From Euonymus europaeus (taxonomy: Eukaryota > Streptophyta > Magnoliopsida > Celastrales > Celastraceae): DNA of 64,000 nucleotides. This document shows, in pieces, positions 32,983-45,899 of the stretch. The stretch is from positions 23,467,996 to 23,531,995 of the forward strand of contig OY756968.1 of assembly GCA_963580455.1 (NCBI GenBank), in the 5' to 3' direction. A program made the translations under genes and the position numbers. The notes beneath the pieces were generated by a model that worked only from the letters and a program-made list of their open reading frames with translations, was not told where the DNA came from and did no database searches. Position 1 is the first letter of the stretch. Each line of letters starts with the position of its first letter.

Positions 32983-35900
32983 TTAGTCTGTAGTTGGGCG
33001 TTCTTCAGGCAACAAAACCCTGAATACAGCATAGTGATGATTTAAACTCTTCTCACCATGTAGCCTGTGAACACTGCCTAATGCACCAGCCCTGGGATTC
33101 GGAAAAGCATAAAATATGCGCCTGATCCTTTGATGAACAAGAGCCATCGCACACCTAAAATGGAAAAACTCAACATATCAGGCAGCAAATATCAAAACAA
33201 TCTCACTGAAAAAGGGGAGTCATTTATGAGAGAGCATTGAAAGTTTGAAACTTAGTGAAGGACACACAACAAGATATAGGTGCGCATGAGTAGGCAGATA
33301 GGCAGCATAAGGAGTACATATTACAAGAAAAGTACAAACCAACAAGAACATGAACTTAGTTTTCGAATACTTACATTATGCATGGCTCCCAAACAAGGAA
33401 GATGTCATACCCAGTACATAGATAAGGTCTCTCTGATATAGAACAAGAATTCTTATCGTGCAAAACCTGTTTGTCTTCATTCTCAACCTGAAATAGCATA
33501 ATACAATTTGAGATAAATCCTAGAACCTTTTTCTGTCTGAATGAAAATTCAATCCAAGAAGCCATTAAGAGAACCTTTGACTAAAGTGTACAGCAAAACG
33601 TTACTGCCGTCAAAAGTTAAAGGTTGCTAACACTATCTTGGTGTGTCTGCTAACACAATACTTGAAAGCGTTTCATATTACTTTCAAAATAATATACCAC
33701 TCTGGGAACTAAGCCACTTCATTCATGGCAAGCATATAACAAGATGACATGGCTTTATGAACATTGAATCTATAATCTGTGAAAGCCGTGCCAGCACATC
33801 ACTAGAAACATATATTGCATGAAAAAAGAAAATGGCAAAAACATGCAGGAAAACTCAATGAAGGTGTCCAATCAAGAAAACAGAAATTTGCTCACATTTG
33901 TAATGTTGGTCTTTGGTCGTTTTACTGGAGAAGTTACGGATGAAGCCTGCATCTCTTCCACTGCGTAATACTCATCTCCAATGCGTCCAAGAGAAGGAAA
34001 TAGGTGTCTATCCCTGGTAGCAGAAACTTCAATAGCAACAACAGCAGCATGTCGCAGAGGATGCCAATAACACAAATTTGTCCTTGGTTGTTGCTCAGAC
34101 AACCGCCAGGGGTTCAAACAAGAAACAATAGTATACAATTTTCTGGATTTATCAGATGAAGCATTTGAAAGTGGGATTGTATTGCTTGCTACTTGAGAGG
34201 ACATGGGGTGAGAACAGAAGGATTCAGCTTGTTCGATACAGCCGTTATCCATGCTGGCCATGCTTTCTGGGGGAAGCCAAGTGTTGATTTGATCACAGGC
34301 AGTTGCAATAATCTGCTTATTGGAAGGGTCCACGATAACTGCAGCATTGACTAACTGCAGAGCAGAGCAGAACAAAGGGACTCAAGACTCACACTCACAC
34401 CAAAACTAAAAGAAAATCACAAAAATTTCAATGTGGTCTGTGCAAGGAACCATTTATCCATTCCTGACCGAGCTTGATGTTCAAAAGTGTAAATAGCATA
34501 CTTATGGAGTTGCATACATTACATGAAGCTCTTTTAGGTACTAATCGAAAAAAAATGATGCTCCTCTAGGCATTTCACCACATAGACTCTACTCTCACAA
34601 ATAGACTAGAGAACAAGTTTACAACTAATCAATCTACCAAACTCGAATTCATCTACATGCAAAATAAACTCGGAGCATTTTTTATTTTATTTTTCCAAAT
34701 AGAACATAACTTATTACCGATTCTTCACTGGATTTTGCTAACTCAACAGCGAATTTCATGAAGCTGAAAACTGATTGTGAATCTTCTTCACTAAATCCCA
34801 TAATGCCATCAATATTGCTGCGATTGTAAATAATAATAAAAAAAGACAGCAAAGAAAAATCAGAAATTAAAAAGCTGAAATTATTTCAAAAGTTACAATC
34901 AAGAATTACATGAATAAATAGAACAAGTGCATCAAACATATTCTAGCTACATCACACGGTGCCACTTTTTTACAAGCTTGCTGATATAGATCATACATAA
35001 AAACGAGAATTGAACTTTTTGGCCCCCGTAGAGTGATAGTTAGCACTTCGCAAGCTGGCTTATATGTCCACGAACAATCTTTGATTAAGTTCCTCGCCAT
35101 CAAAATTCTTATATTTCAATATATTTCCCTCACATGGCTCAAGCACGTTACTGAAAGTTTTACAAAACTTCCCTTTATACAGCAGGCGTTTCAGAAAATC
35201 CAGATGATGTATTACTTATGCTACAATAACATTATTATATAATTAATTGATTAAGAATATTATACTCCAGCAGATCCAACAAAATGTAAGCTTGCTAATT
35301 CTAGGTTCAGAAAGAACAGAAAAGATTCAAGATTATCAACACTTGGTAGCCTTCAGGCCTTCACTATGACCAATATTCATTGACATGTATGCATTAATCA
35401 GTCATAATGAAGCGAGAAGAGAAACAACCATCATATTTATAGAAATCACGTGTATCTTACTAGTTAGGCGGATGATACGATGTTGGCCATAGCTTGCATT
35501 GTTCTTCCCACTCTTCTTTTGATGATGCAGCATACTTACAAACCTAGTATAAGTGAAAAAACATGATTTCATCCAATGTCTAGAAGTCAGGCCAGATTAA
35601 TGAGTATATCAAATAGGATAATAAAAAATACGTAAATCCCTTTGAACAATAGTTGAAAGTATTAGATTATATACAATTTTCCACAGGCTTCAATTAACAA
35701 GTAAGCCAAGACCTACAAGTTCAGGGATGACCCACTTGTGTTATAAAAGGACTCAACTGGTACGAGTTGACTAGCTCCTGTAGATTTTCTGGAACGCAGT
35801 TCCATTGATTGTCATCTTCACAAGCAAGGCTTAAGATCACCGACAGCTGAGGTTTCCCTAATAAAAAACAAAACAATTATTGCCATCAAAAGATCCCCCA

Positions 35901-36611
35901 AAATAATATTAAAAAAGAAAGCTTGTTTCACTTATCATATTTTCCACAGCATATTCCATCACAAATGTAATAATCAAGGATACATTCACATACCCCCTTC
36001 AATAGATTTCTTTCGAATCCGCTTCACATGTCGTAAGTTCTCCAATGGAGCTATTTGATTCAGTCGCCTATAAAAAAAAAGTATATCAATTCCAAAATGA
36101 ATCGAATAAAAAATGGGAGAGTTAATGAGAGTGTAGACTAACCTTGCTTGGGAATTAGGTGGAGTTAATGAGATTTAAGGAGAAAAGAGAGATGTGAGTT
36201 ACAAATATTTAGTTTAAAAATGAGTTGAAAACTTCGATGACCAAATAAAAAATAGACCTGAAGAAGGCCTCCTTTCTCAAGTTTCTTTCTAGCTGGGGCG
36301 CTCTCAAGAGGTATTAACTATTAAGAATCCCTAAAATTTAATGTGTGAAGGGGAAGAAAGTTAACCTGATTAGAGTGTTGGCAAGGTTTGGCTCGATCAT
36401 TGATGCATACACATTCACTGTTAACGGATAGAATTCCCAACACATAGACATTTCAGAACACACCCCAGAGAAAGTCCACTGCAAGCTGAGAGAGAGAGAG
36501 AGAGAGGAGGTGAGGCTGACCGATGGGTTGTTGATCGTTAGAGATCGGACGCTTGCCAGGGATGTTAACGATTCGCCACGCGTCCCCAGTCTCACCGTTC
36601 ATCACCTGCAT
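32983..36611 (-). CDS. TAD3: tRNA adenosine(34) deaminase non-catalytic subunit, TAD3/ADAT3
   Basis: Nine coding exons on the minus strand: 36521-36611, 36366-36417, 35994-36067, 35736-35857, 35461-35543, 34718-34817, 33896-34354, 33375-33487 and 32983-33154; 1266 nt, 421 residues, all junctions in frame. With TAD2 it forms the nuclear heterodimer that converts A34 to inosine in tRNA anticodons. The N-terminal domain contains VYASMIEPNLANTLIR and LNQIAPLENLRHVKRIRKK, as in plant TAD3. The deaminase domain has the zinc ligands His276 (WHPLRHAAVVAIE) and Cys363/Cys366 (EPCIMCAMALVHQRI). The catalytic Glu of the H-x-E motif is replaced (HAA), the hallmark of the ADAT3 pseudo-catalytic subunit. 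ATG at 36611 is the first in frame. A (GA)n run lies in the first intron beside the donor. Confidence 0.93.
36488..36507. repeat. (GA)n microsatellite in TAD3 intron 1
   Basis: About ten GA dinucleotides (CT on the coding strand) immediately downstream of the first 5' splice site of TAD3. CT-rich runs near the transcription start are common in plants; length variation could affect splicing or leader structure. Confidence 0.8.
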
Positions 36612-37164
36612 TTTCCGCCTTTTGTTGGTGGCTGTGCGAGTTGCGACTGTAATGAATGCAACGGTAGCTGATGTAGGGTTTTAGACGCTCCAAGGTTTTA
36701 GGAAACGACGCCGGATTTTATCCATATGTTTCTTTTCCCCTATTTTCCTTTTTTACTTTATTGAACAGAGTAAATGGGTAATGCTGCCTAGTGATGACGG
36801 GTTTTACTAGCGTTAAGTCCAGTCAAAAGACTGGACGCCGTCCAGTCTATTTCACTGGGTGACACTTGGATGTTGACTCAGTCAACGTCCACAAATGATG
36901 TTATTTTATTTTATTTTAAAATTTTATTATAGATATGAAATGACAAAAATTGATATAAAAATTTAACTAATTTTCACATTACACAAGTAGTCTAGAAAAT
37001 TACACAATAAAAAAGTCAAAATAAAAAAGCACATGAAAACAAAAACATATCCTGGAACTCTCCTCATCCTTCTCATCTACCCAATATTCCCCATTACTTC
37101 TCACCATGAACAGACCAAATCGTCATGTCTCTAAGAACCTCATCACTGAATAATTTTGGCACCA
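36612..37164. other. TAD3 promoter side, no gene
   Basis: 5' flank of TAD3. It contains a local inverted motif, GTCCAGTCAAAAGACTGGAC, with a further GTCCAGTC just after (36817-36846), and AT-rich DNA. No clear TATA box was assigned. Confidence 0.45.
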
Positions 37165-37625
37165 CCCCACTCTAAGCATATGGACCTTCAACAACATTTG
37201 CAAATCTTGCTATTCGATGAGCTGCACGGTTAGCTTCTCTTGGAATAAATATGGCTTTCCAATTTCCAGAATCTTCAAGTAGCCGGTGAATTTCTCCAAT
37301 TATTCCTCCCCAAGAAGCTAAGTATTCTTTGAACTAAGAATAGCTTTGATAATTGTTTGAGAATCACCTTCTAATTCGAAATTTACAATACCCATAGCAG
37401 TTACCACTCCTATCGCCTTTGCTGCCCCCATAGGTTCTGCCAAAGTTGGCTTCAAAATATTCCCTTTACTTGTGGCTGCTGCGCAAACAAAATCTCCTTC
37501 ACAATCCCGTATAATACATCCAAAACCAGTACGCCATGAGATGTCCCAATTTATTTTCACAAATCCCAAATGTGAAGGATGCCGAAATTGTTTATATGTA
37601 GGTGTGAAACTGTGATCAGAGTGTC
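37165..37625 (-). pseudogene. RNase H remnant (LINE-type)
   Basis: The minus-strand frame contains GFVKINWDISWRTGFGCIIR and LAEPMGAAKAIGVVTAMGI then NFELEGDSQTIIKAIL, the order of the RNase H domain in plant LINE elements (catalytic D, E in LAE, D in EGDS). No intact upstream or downstream LINE sequence follows. Confidence 0.65.
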
Positions 37626-37753
37626 ATCCAAGGGTAATAAGAGGGACTATCATTTGTAGAGCATAACAAGCAATCTGAGAAGGATGTGTAAAGCCCTCAC
37701 CGTGCATAACTACATTATGTTTTTGCACAAACTTAACACTTATTGTTTAAGAT

Positions 37754-38762
37754 TGTTGGAGATTAAACAATCAATACATATAAAACATGGAAAATAGAAA
37801 TAATTTATTTCATTAATAATCAAATATAAGACTATGAGCAATATATCATATAGGTAGAATTGAAAGTAAGAACAACCGAAGTTACCAAATACCGGATCGG
37901 AATGCAAACACGAGATTGAAGTGAGGTATGCGAACTGCAAATCTCCTTAAGGTGAAAAAGCCCCAGCCACCGATGTCAATGCTAAAGTGGGCAAACACCT
38001 CCCAAGATACAACACTTCCTTCTACCGGTAGGTGACACAACTATACCGGTAGGCTCGTTCGAACCAAGAATAGAATGCACTCTCTCAAAGAAGAAGAAAT
38101 TTGACTGGGAAAAAGGAAGATAGTTTCGGCTCTAGAGTTATGTTCCTTACTCTATTCCTAGGCTACTATTTATAGTAGAACCCAAACCAAAAATCGACAA
38201 ATAAATTCTGTAACGAACCAGTAATAAAACGAATTTAAAACTATAACAAAAATTTGAATTAATTTCGTAACGAAAAATTTGAATTTTGAATAAGTCTCAT
38301 GTTCACATTTAACGAACCTGAGTAGTGGGCTAGTACAAAATATTAAGTCCAGATGGGCTATGTAAGCCCGAGCCCAAGCCCGAGCCCGAGCCCGGGCCCT
38401 CACGTGTGTGTTTTAGTGAGCCCAAGCCCATTATGTAGAGCCTCTGTCCCTCACAAAAACTTGGGTGTCATTGGGCTCAAGTCTTATATCCAACACTTGA
38501 ATTTATAAACCCAAGTCACACAACACAATTCTAAAATGTGGGATTCTCACATTTCTATTATTTTGCACTTAATATATCATGCTTAACCTGACCACTTTGG
38601 AGTCAATTTCCATTAAACCAAAAAATGGTTTTGGACAACTTTTAACTCCAATCTTTAGTCTTTACATTGAAGATTAGAACCCACTAAATTACATTCAACT
38701 AATACTCAATTAGTTGTAAATAATTATTAGTCAAATAGTGGTTGACCACCATTTTTCCAACA
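37754..38762 (-). repeat. 3' LTR of the copia element (1009 bp)
   Basis: Intact LTR, TGTTGG...CCAACA, with a TATA-like TATTTATAGT (38167-38176) and a GGGCTCGGGCT-type GC-rich block near 38370-38395. Near-identical to 45900-47930 apart from the insertion there and scattered substitutions or small indels. Confidence 0.9.
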
Positions 38763-40008
38763 ATCTCCCACATTGAATGGAAACAGACGACAATTCGGAC
38801 ACGAGGATTTGTCTAAGATTGAAAACTTGTCTGAGAGTGCAGTAGGACCAATACTGCATCGAGATAGGTAGCTTTTGGCTTTGAACCTTCCCTAGTGAAA
38901 GTCTATCGAACTTACTTAACTAGTCAGTGGACTGACGCCTTGAACTGTCAGTTGTTTATGTAAGCCCAGACAATAAACCTCACACAGCAATGATCCAATT
39001 CATAATTGGTTCTCGGCTGTGTTCATTGTTTCGGCCATGAACGTCTTGGGTTCAGCGAGTGCTTTAGAAAATATCATCTTTCAAATATTTTCATAGAGTC
39101 GGACTTACTCTTCACTCACATAGGTGATGTCCTATCAAGAGTATTCTCTCATACTCCACTTGTATGTTTACAAGATATAGGAATCATTAAAAGCATAGCT
39201 TAACCTTAACACACTTTTTAGCAATTCTTGAGGCATCCAAAGAATGGGATAGAGTGAAACTCCGCACTGCTCATACTTAAATTATTCTCAACTTATGTTT
39301 TTCTATTGAACCTAGTCCATGAGATCTCCAATTGCTAGGCTAGGTTTTCATCGAGATAACTCATTGAGTTAAGGCTTTTAAACCCATTCCCCTCGGTGCA
39401 CAATCTGTCACCTCTCTACTTAAACCTTTTGTAAACGGATCCCCTAGGTTTTCCTTAGATTTCACAAAGTCTAAGAAAATTATTCCAGTAGAGAGTAACT
39501 GTCTTACGGTATTATGTCTACGACAAATGTGTATAGACTTACCGTTATACATCAAATTCTGTGCTCTAGCAATTGCAGCTTGATTATCACAATGAATGCA
39601 AATTGCAGACACAGGCTTTGGCCATATTGGAATGTCCTCCAAGAAGTGACAAAGCCACTCTGCTTCTTCACCGGCTTTATCCAAAGCTATGAATTATGAT
39701 TCAATCTTAGACCGTGCTATGCACGTTTGTTTTGAAGACTTCCATGAAACAGCCGCCCCTCCTAGAAGGAATACATAGCCACTTGTGGATTTTGATTCCT
39801 CCGAATCTGCAATCCAATTGGCATCACTGTATCCTTCTAAAAAGCCGGGTACTTACCATAGTTCAAAACATTAGTTTTTGTTTTGTTCAGGTACCCTAAT
39901 ACTCTCAATAGAGCTTTCCAATGTTCATGTCCAGGATTACTTGTGTATATGTTTAGTTTACTAACAGAGTACGTAATATCTGGCCTTGTGCAGTTCATGA
40001 TGTACATT
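38763..40008 (-). pseudogene. Copia reverse-transcriptase end and RNase H fragment
   Basis: 3' part of pol cut from the rest by the CACTA insertion. It has NCTRPDITYSVSKL (RT C-terminal region; about 39960-40006), then GYLNKTKT and the RNase H portion 39361-39684 with EAEWLCHFLEDIPIWPKPVS, IHCDNQAAIARAQN and RHNTVRQLLSTGII, ending in DPFTKGLSRE. Internal stops and a frame break at about 39690-39860 show it is dead. Non-coding 3' interior follows to the polypurine stretch. Confidence 0.85.
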
Positions 40009-40019
40009 CACTACAAGAA

Positions 40020-40445
40020 AACCGGTAATTACCGATGGAATTTACCGACGAAAAAGTTTCGTCGGTATTTACCGACAGATTACCGACGAAATTTTTATTT
40101 TGAAAATTATCGACAGATTGCCGACGGAATACCGACAAAATGATTACCGACGGATTATTTTAGTCGGTAATATATGGCGCGAAGTTTGCGCGAAATTTTG
40201 CGACGGATTACTGACGAAATTTAATCCGTCAGCAAAGTACATATTTTTATTAAAAAAAATTATTATTATTTTTGAAAATCATTTACCGACGGAAATATTT
40301 CGTTGATAAATAGATAATTTACAGACGGAATTTAATCCGTCGGTAAATTATTTTAATCATTTAATTTTTAATTTGAAAAACTTTTACCGACGGAAAATTC
40401 CGTCGATAAAAGCAAAGTTTACCGGCGGAATTAGTGTCCGTCGAT
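40020..40445. repeat. CACTA subterminal repeats (TTACCGACGG type)
   Basis: More than ten direct and inverted copies of ACCGACGG / CCGTCGGT and close variants, the probable transposase-binding array of the CACTA element. Confidence 0.88.
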
Positions 40446-40642
40446 AATGTTTTTAAAACTTTTATTTCACCCCTCATCAATACATTTCACACGTTGCCTC
40501 CCCCATCTATAAACCCTAGCTCTCTCACTTTCCTTTCCCTTTTCGTGATTGCAGGTGCTCTTGCTCTCTCTATAAACTCTCTGGCGCTAGCTGCTATAGT
40601 CTTTGTGCTTTAGGGTTTTTTGTGTTGAACTAATCACAGTGA

Positions 40643-40884
<242 letters not shown>

Positions 40885-41339
40885 GTAGATTTCCTTTTTA
40901 ACATTTTTGTTCCCGATTTTACTTTAATTATAAATATAACAGTTCTTCTTTTTTTTCCTTCACGATTTTTCTTCACTTAGCTAGGTGTAGAAGAAAATCA
41001 TGTAATTTCCCTTTTTGTTGTTTACTTTTTTTTTCAACTGAGAATTTATTTAATTGGTAGACGAATTTGTAGATGTAAGATTAGATTATGAAGCTTTTTT
41101 TTTCTTCCTTTTTATGAATGATTGCTTCCTTAGGATTTCTTGATGACAGATAGTACATTTTTGTTCCCTCCTTGGTTGCTATGTAGAGTTCCTGGATAGG
41201 TATTATAATTTGGAGTTTCTTGAATGATCGGTTTGCTGGTGTACACGAATGTGGAGAGATGAAAGTATTTCTTTCTGCTATGAGAAAATAAACATTATAT
41301 TCTTTTCTGTGTGGTTTCATTTATAAAATGGAATTGGTG

Positions 41340-41800
41340 TATTATGCACAGATTATTGGGGCTTGGCAGGGGCAAATTATGTGAAGTTGGCAAGCTGTCA
41401 CTTAAAGGTGAGTATTCTGTAGTCTACATTCAGCATCATCTTTTTCACTCTTCATCCTCATGCTAGTCGTTACTTGACTTGATTATTGCTTACACCCATT
41501 TTACTATGTTGTCATACATACACTTGTAGGTGGATAGTATACATGAAGCATTAAAGCTGCCCAACCTTATATTAGTGTTTCTCATTGCTATAAGAATACG
41601 TCCACAAATGGTAGGCATTCTGTTTATTTGTGATAATACAAAGTCAACACTCAATACATAAGGTTATTTTTTACTATGCCAGGACATTACTGCTACAGTC
41701 AATGAGGAGGATGTTGCTAACTAAGTTTACTGATATTTTCAAGGAATTCAATAGCATGACTCCTCCGGTAAAATTCTCATCGCCTTTAAAATTATTACTA
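41340..41800 (+). other. Possible further captured gene fragments
   Basis: Short exon-like pieces (for example a frame reading SIHEALKLPNLILVFLIAIR near 41530-41595 and MRRMLLTKFTDIFKEFNSMT near 41700-41760) with intron-like spacing. I do not recognise the source. They may be captured host exons within the CACTA element or chance frames. Confidence 0.3.
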
Positions 41801-41885
41801 CATTATGAACTATAAAAGTCACGATAATTGATAGAAGTTATTATTGCACTCTGCCATTTTTTTTTATATTTCTTCCACTTGCTTC

Positions 41886-43199
41886 TGGCATTATGCAATT
41901 GTTGAATACTATCTCCAGTATTTTTATATAAGACCAGATGAGGGAGAAACAGACTATTAGCATCTTTGATGCCATGTCCTTTAAACCTTTCAATCACTTT
42001 CTCTATATAGTGTGACTGAGATAATGCTAGGCCTTCCGATGTTCTAGAAATTGTAATGCCTACTATCACATCTGTTTCACCCATGTCTTTCATGTCAAAG
42101 TTCTTTGATAGCATTTTCTTGGTTTTGTTGATGATCTCAACATTTCGACCAAGAATTAGCATATCATCGACATATAGACAAATGATTACACAATCATTGT
42201 TTACCAATTTTGTGTAAACACATTTGTCACACTCATGGATTCGAAATTCATCTCGAATCACTACTTGGTCAAATTTTTCATGCCATTGTTTTGGAGCTTG
42301 CTTTAGCCCATACAATGATTTGACAAGTTTACATACCTTATGTTCTTGTCCTTTGACCTTGAACCCTTCGGGTTGTTCCAATATATCTCCTCATCGAGTT
42401 CACCATTCAGAAATGCTATTTTTACATCCATTTGGTGAATCATCAAGTCATATAGCGATGCTATAGCAATTAACATATGCTCGGATGTAATTCTCGTGAC
42501 TAGTGAATAAGTATCAGAGTAATATAGACCTTCCTTTTGTCTAAACTCTTTGGCTACGAGCCTTGCTTTATACTTATCTATGGATCCGTTAGCCTTAAGC
42601 TTTTTCCTGAAGATCCATTTACATCCAATTGGCTTAGTCCCGGGTGGGAGATCAACCAATTCCCAAGTATGGTTACTTAGAATTGGTTATATTTCACTGT
42701 TTATAGCTTCTTTCCATAATGGAACATCTGGTGTTGACATTGCTTCCTTGAATGTTTGAGGCTCCGTCTCTAACATATATGTTAGAAATTCAGGACCAAA
42801 GGACTTTGAGACTTTTGGTCTCTTGCTCGTTCTTGGTTCCTCAACCTCTTGTTCTTCATTTTGTTCTTTCTCAGAAATTGAATCTCTATTCTTTTTCTGA
42901 GAGGTTTCGCTTCGTTTGCACGGAAATATTTTCTCAAAAAATTCCGCATCTCTTATTTCCATGATTGTATTTACATGGATATCATCTATCTTAGATTTGT
43001 GTACCAAAAATCTGAATGCACTACTATTTTGAACATATCCCAAAAATATGCAATCCACAGTTTTAGGTCCAAGTTTGACTTGCTTTGGTGGAGGTACTGC
43101 CACCTTAGCTAGACACCCCCACACTTTCAAGTATTTGAAAGAGGGTGGTCTCTTATTCCACATCTCATATGAAATACTGCATGTTTTCTTGTGGGGCAT
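41886..43199 (-). pseudogene. Copia integrase C-terminus and reverse transcriptase
   Basis: The minus strand encodes WNKRPPSFKYLKVWGCLAKV and FLGYVQNSSAFRFL (integrase end), then after stops PPGTKPIGCKWIFRKKLKAN, LMIHQMDVKIAFLNGELDEE, CKLVKSLYGLKQAPKQWHEK and CLYVDDMLILG, the copia reverse-transcriptase order with the YVDD active site. It is broken into at least three frames and cut at QQLHNAR by the CACTA insertion. Confidence 0.9.
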
Positions 43200-43203
43200 T
43201 CTG

Positions 43204-44041
43204 TTAAGAATATAATTTCGCAGTTAGCACTGCTTCCCCCCACAAGTTTTGCGGTAGCCCAGAACTTATTAACATGGAATTAACCATTTCTTTTAAAGTT
43301 TTGTTCTTTCTTTCAGCAGTTCCATTTCTTATATGGTATTGTTGTTTGGTGGATGATTCCAAACTCAGTACACAACTCATGAAAGAGAGCAGAATCATAT
43401 TCTCCTCCCCTATCAGACCTTAAAGCCTTAATCTTTTTACCAAGTTAATTTTTAACTTCATTTTTATACTTGATAAAGCTTTTCATTGCTTCATTTTTGC
43501 TAGTTAACAAATAAACATAGCAAAATCGAGTACAATCATCGATGAATATAATGAAGTACTTCTTTCCACCTCTACTTTGAATAAATTTCAAGTTGCATAA
43601 ATCACTATGAATTAATGCTAGAGGCTCAGTACTCCTTTCAATTGTGTGAAAAGGTTTCTTGACAAACTTTGCTTCAACACATGTTTCACATTTATGGTTG
43701 ACATCCAAATTAAATTTGGGAATTAAACTTAAGTTTGCCAACTTTTTCATTGTACCATAGTTTACACGTCCTAATCTATCATGCCATAAGTATGGAGATA
43801 CAACAATGTAAACTGAAGATTCCTCTTTATTCATAACAGTTTTTGGGTACAGAAATTTGCTGTTTTTATCAATTACAACAATGTTGGCCTTAAAAGGCCC
43901 ATCACACATATACCCCTTCCCCACATAAGTTTCATCCTTGGAAACTACAAATTTATTGGATTCAAACACAACCTTGAATCCCTTGCTTATCATCACAGGC
44001 ACATAAATCAGATTCTTACAAATCTCTGGAATATGTAGCAC
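43204..44041 (-). pseudogene. Copia GAG-pre-integrase and integrase
   Basis: Includes LWHDRLGRVNYGTMKKLANL and CETCVEAK (HHCC zinc part), SDLCNLKFIQSRGGKKYFI (first catalytic Asp), IDDCTRF (second), and after a frame break NGTAERKNKTLKEMVNSML (catalytic Glu region). A stop region near 43400-43445 separates the two parts. Confidence 0.9.
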
Positions 44042-44095
44042 ATTTCGCAGTGCAAGCTTCCTGCCTGAGGTGAACTTCAGAATAACCTCTTTAGT

Positions 44096-44567
44096 TCATT
44101 CAATAATGGCTGGAGCAGAGTTAGTCATGAAGATCTTCTCTTCATCATCATTCTTCTCATAAGATGTGAAGAGGTCTCTATCGATGCAGATGTGTTTGGT
44201 TGCACCAATGTCCACCCACCAGTCTTTGGTGTTAGTCACCAAGTTTACTTGGATGACTACAGCAGATAACATCTCTTTATCGTCACTATGCTCAACCAAG
44301 TGAGCTTGCTTGATAGATTTTCGCTTGCCTTTAGCCTTTTTCGGCTTTTCAACGGAAATTACAGAAATCATCTTGTTTTGTCATAGGAACATTGTTCCCA
44401 ATTCCAACAGTTGCAGCAGCAACAGGTACATCTCCAACAGGAGTAGCCATCGGCATACCTTCATTAACAGTAGCCACGCCACCTGGGTTCACAACACCAG
44501 GGGCAATATCATCACTTGCACTAGGGACGGTGGGTAACTCATTGTAGGCTTGTTGAATTTGTTTCAT
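44096..44567 (-). pseudogene. Copia gag/protease remnant
   Basis: WWVDIGATKHICIDRDLF carries the protease DxGA active site (DIGA where DSGA is usual). It is preceded by a Lys-rich linker and, after a frame change, by a Pro/Val/Ala-rich stretch starting MKQIQQAYNELPTVPSASDD. The usual copia gag and CCHC knuckle were not found. Confidence 0.75.
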
Positions 44568-45899
44568 CTTTCACTACAATATCAAATATTGAAGTGAGTA
44601 AACAATATAATATAATCACCACAATAACACAATAATTATTGAAACACTTAAGACACTTTCCAAGAAAATACCTTGTCAATTAAATATGTGTCTTTAAAAA
44701 TTAGCAACCCGGTGTATTCCCAGGAAAGAGGGGGCCTTCCAAATAATATGGCGCACAATTAAGTAACCGCTTTCCTAGACAGAATTTTTCAAGATACTAA
44801 GATTTAAAGTCACAAATAAAATATGACAAGTTATTTAACCAATATATAAATAAGATATATATTAAATATGACCAATTACCAAATCCATATAGTTAAAAAT
44901 AATAATTAAATCAATAACTTAATATTGCAAATTTGTATGGTTTGTCAACATACACGTGTGAATTGTTGTAACATGCAAAGTCAAATTGAATAACAATTAT
45001 CTTTTATAAGAAAATATGTATTATATCATGTATATACAGAAGCAATGTTAGCTAATAGCACGAAACGCACAGTAGCATGCATATACAGTATTTGAATTAT
45101 ATTTGTACTTTAATGACCATGCATGTTCTTAATTAAATATTCAGTTTATGAATTAAACAAATAGCATGCACCAAAAAGCGTCAAACCTTCTATGTAAATA
45201 AATATCAATTAGTAACCGTTTGACTAATAAATGTGCATTGGTTATTCGTTATTAATTTAATAAATAGAGAAAAACAATGCAATTACTCAATTGTCAATTT
45301 AATTAGTCACAAATTCTAACGTATCAAAGAATATCAAATTAATAGCAAAAATTGACCGATTAAATATATTGATAAAATATTCTAACATGTCTTAGAGTCA
45401 AGTTATAATATAGAGAAAAACTTAATTCAATAATTTAATAAGTCAAATATGTATAGCTTATGGTCATGCACGTATTACATGAGGAACAGTGGCATACAAA
45501 ATACACATATCTGTATTTGTAAGGCAATACATGGATATGAGTCAATAAATATACACTAATAATTAATTGTCAGTTTCAAAATTACACGTAACGCATGTAA
45601 TAATAATCAATAAAAGGAAACAAAACAATTAATCTATTATCAAAATAATTATCAAATACTCAAACGTGTCAATAACATGCATTGCACGAAATCTTTAGTT
45701 GTTTTTTTTTTTTTTTTTTACGCATGTATGGATTCAATGAAACAATTCAACAGATCGGCAAAGTTGAATGAAATATAAAGCTCAATAAGAAGAGTTGAAT
45801 CAAGCAATATACACAATGAACAATAGATCGTACAAGCATGTTAGATATGTATTTAACTGAATAGCTCAATAAGCAAGATTTTTTTTTTCAACTTAAGAT
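44568..45899. other. AT-rich 5' interior of the copia element
   Basis: About 1.3 kb of AT-rich DNA between the gag remnant and the 5' LTR with no coding signal. It contains a T-run (about 45700-45720). It may be the untranslated leader enlarged by insertion or the scar of the gag deletion. Confidence 0.5.

Noticed and set aside
37318..37569. Independent host RNase H gene
   Set aside because: It is a single truncated domain without a start context or neighbouring exons, matching LINE-type RNase H remnants.
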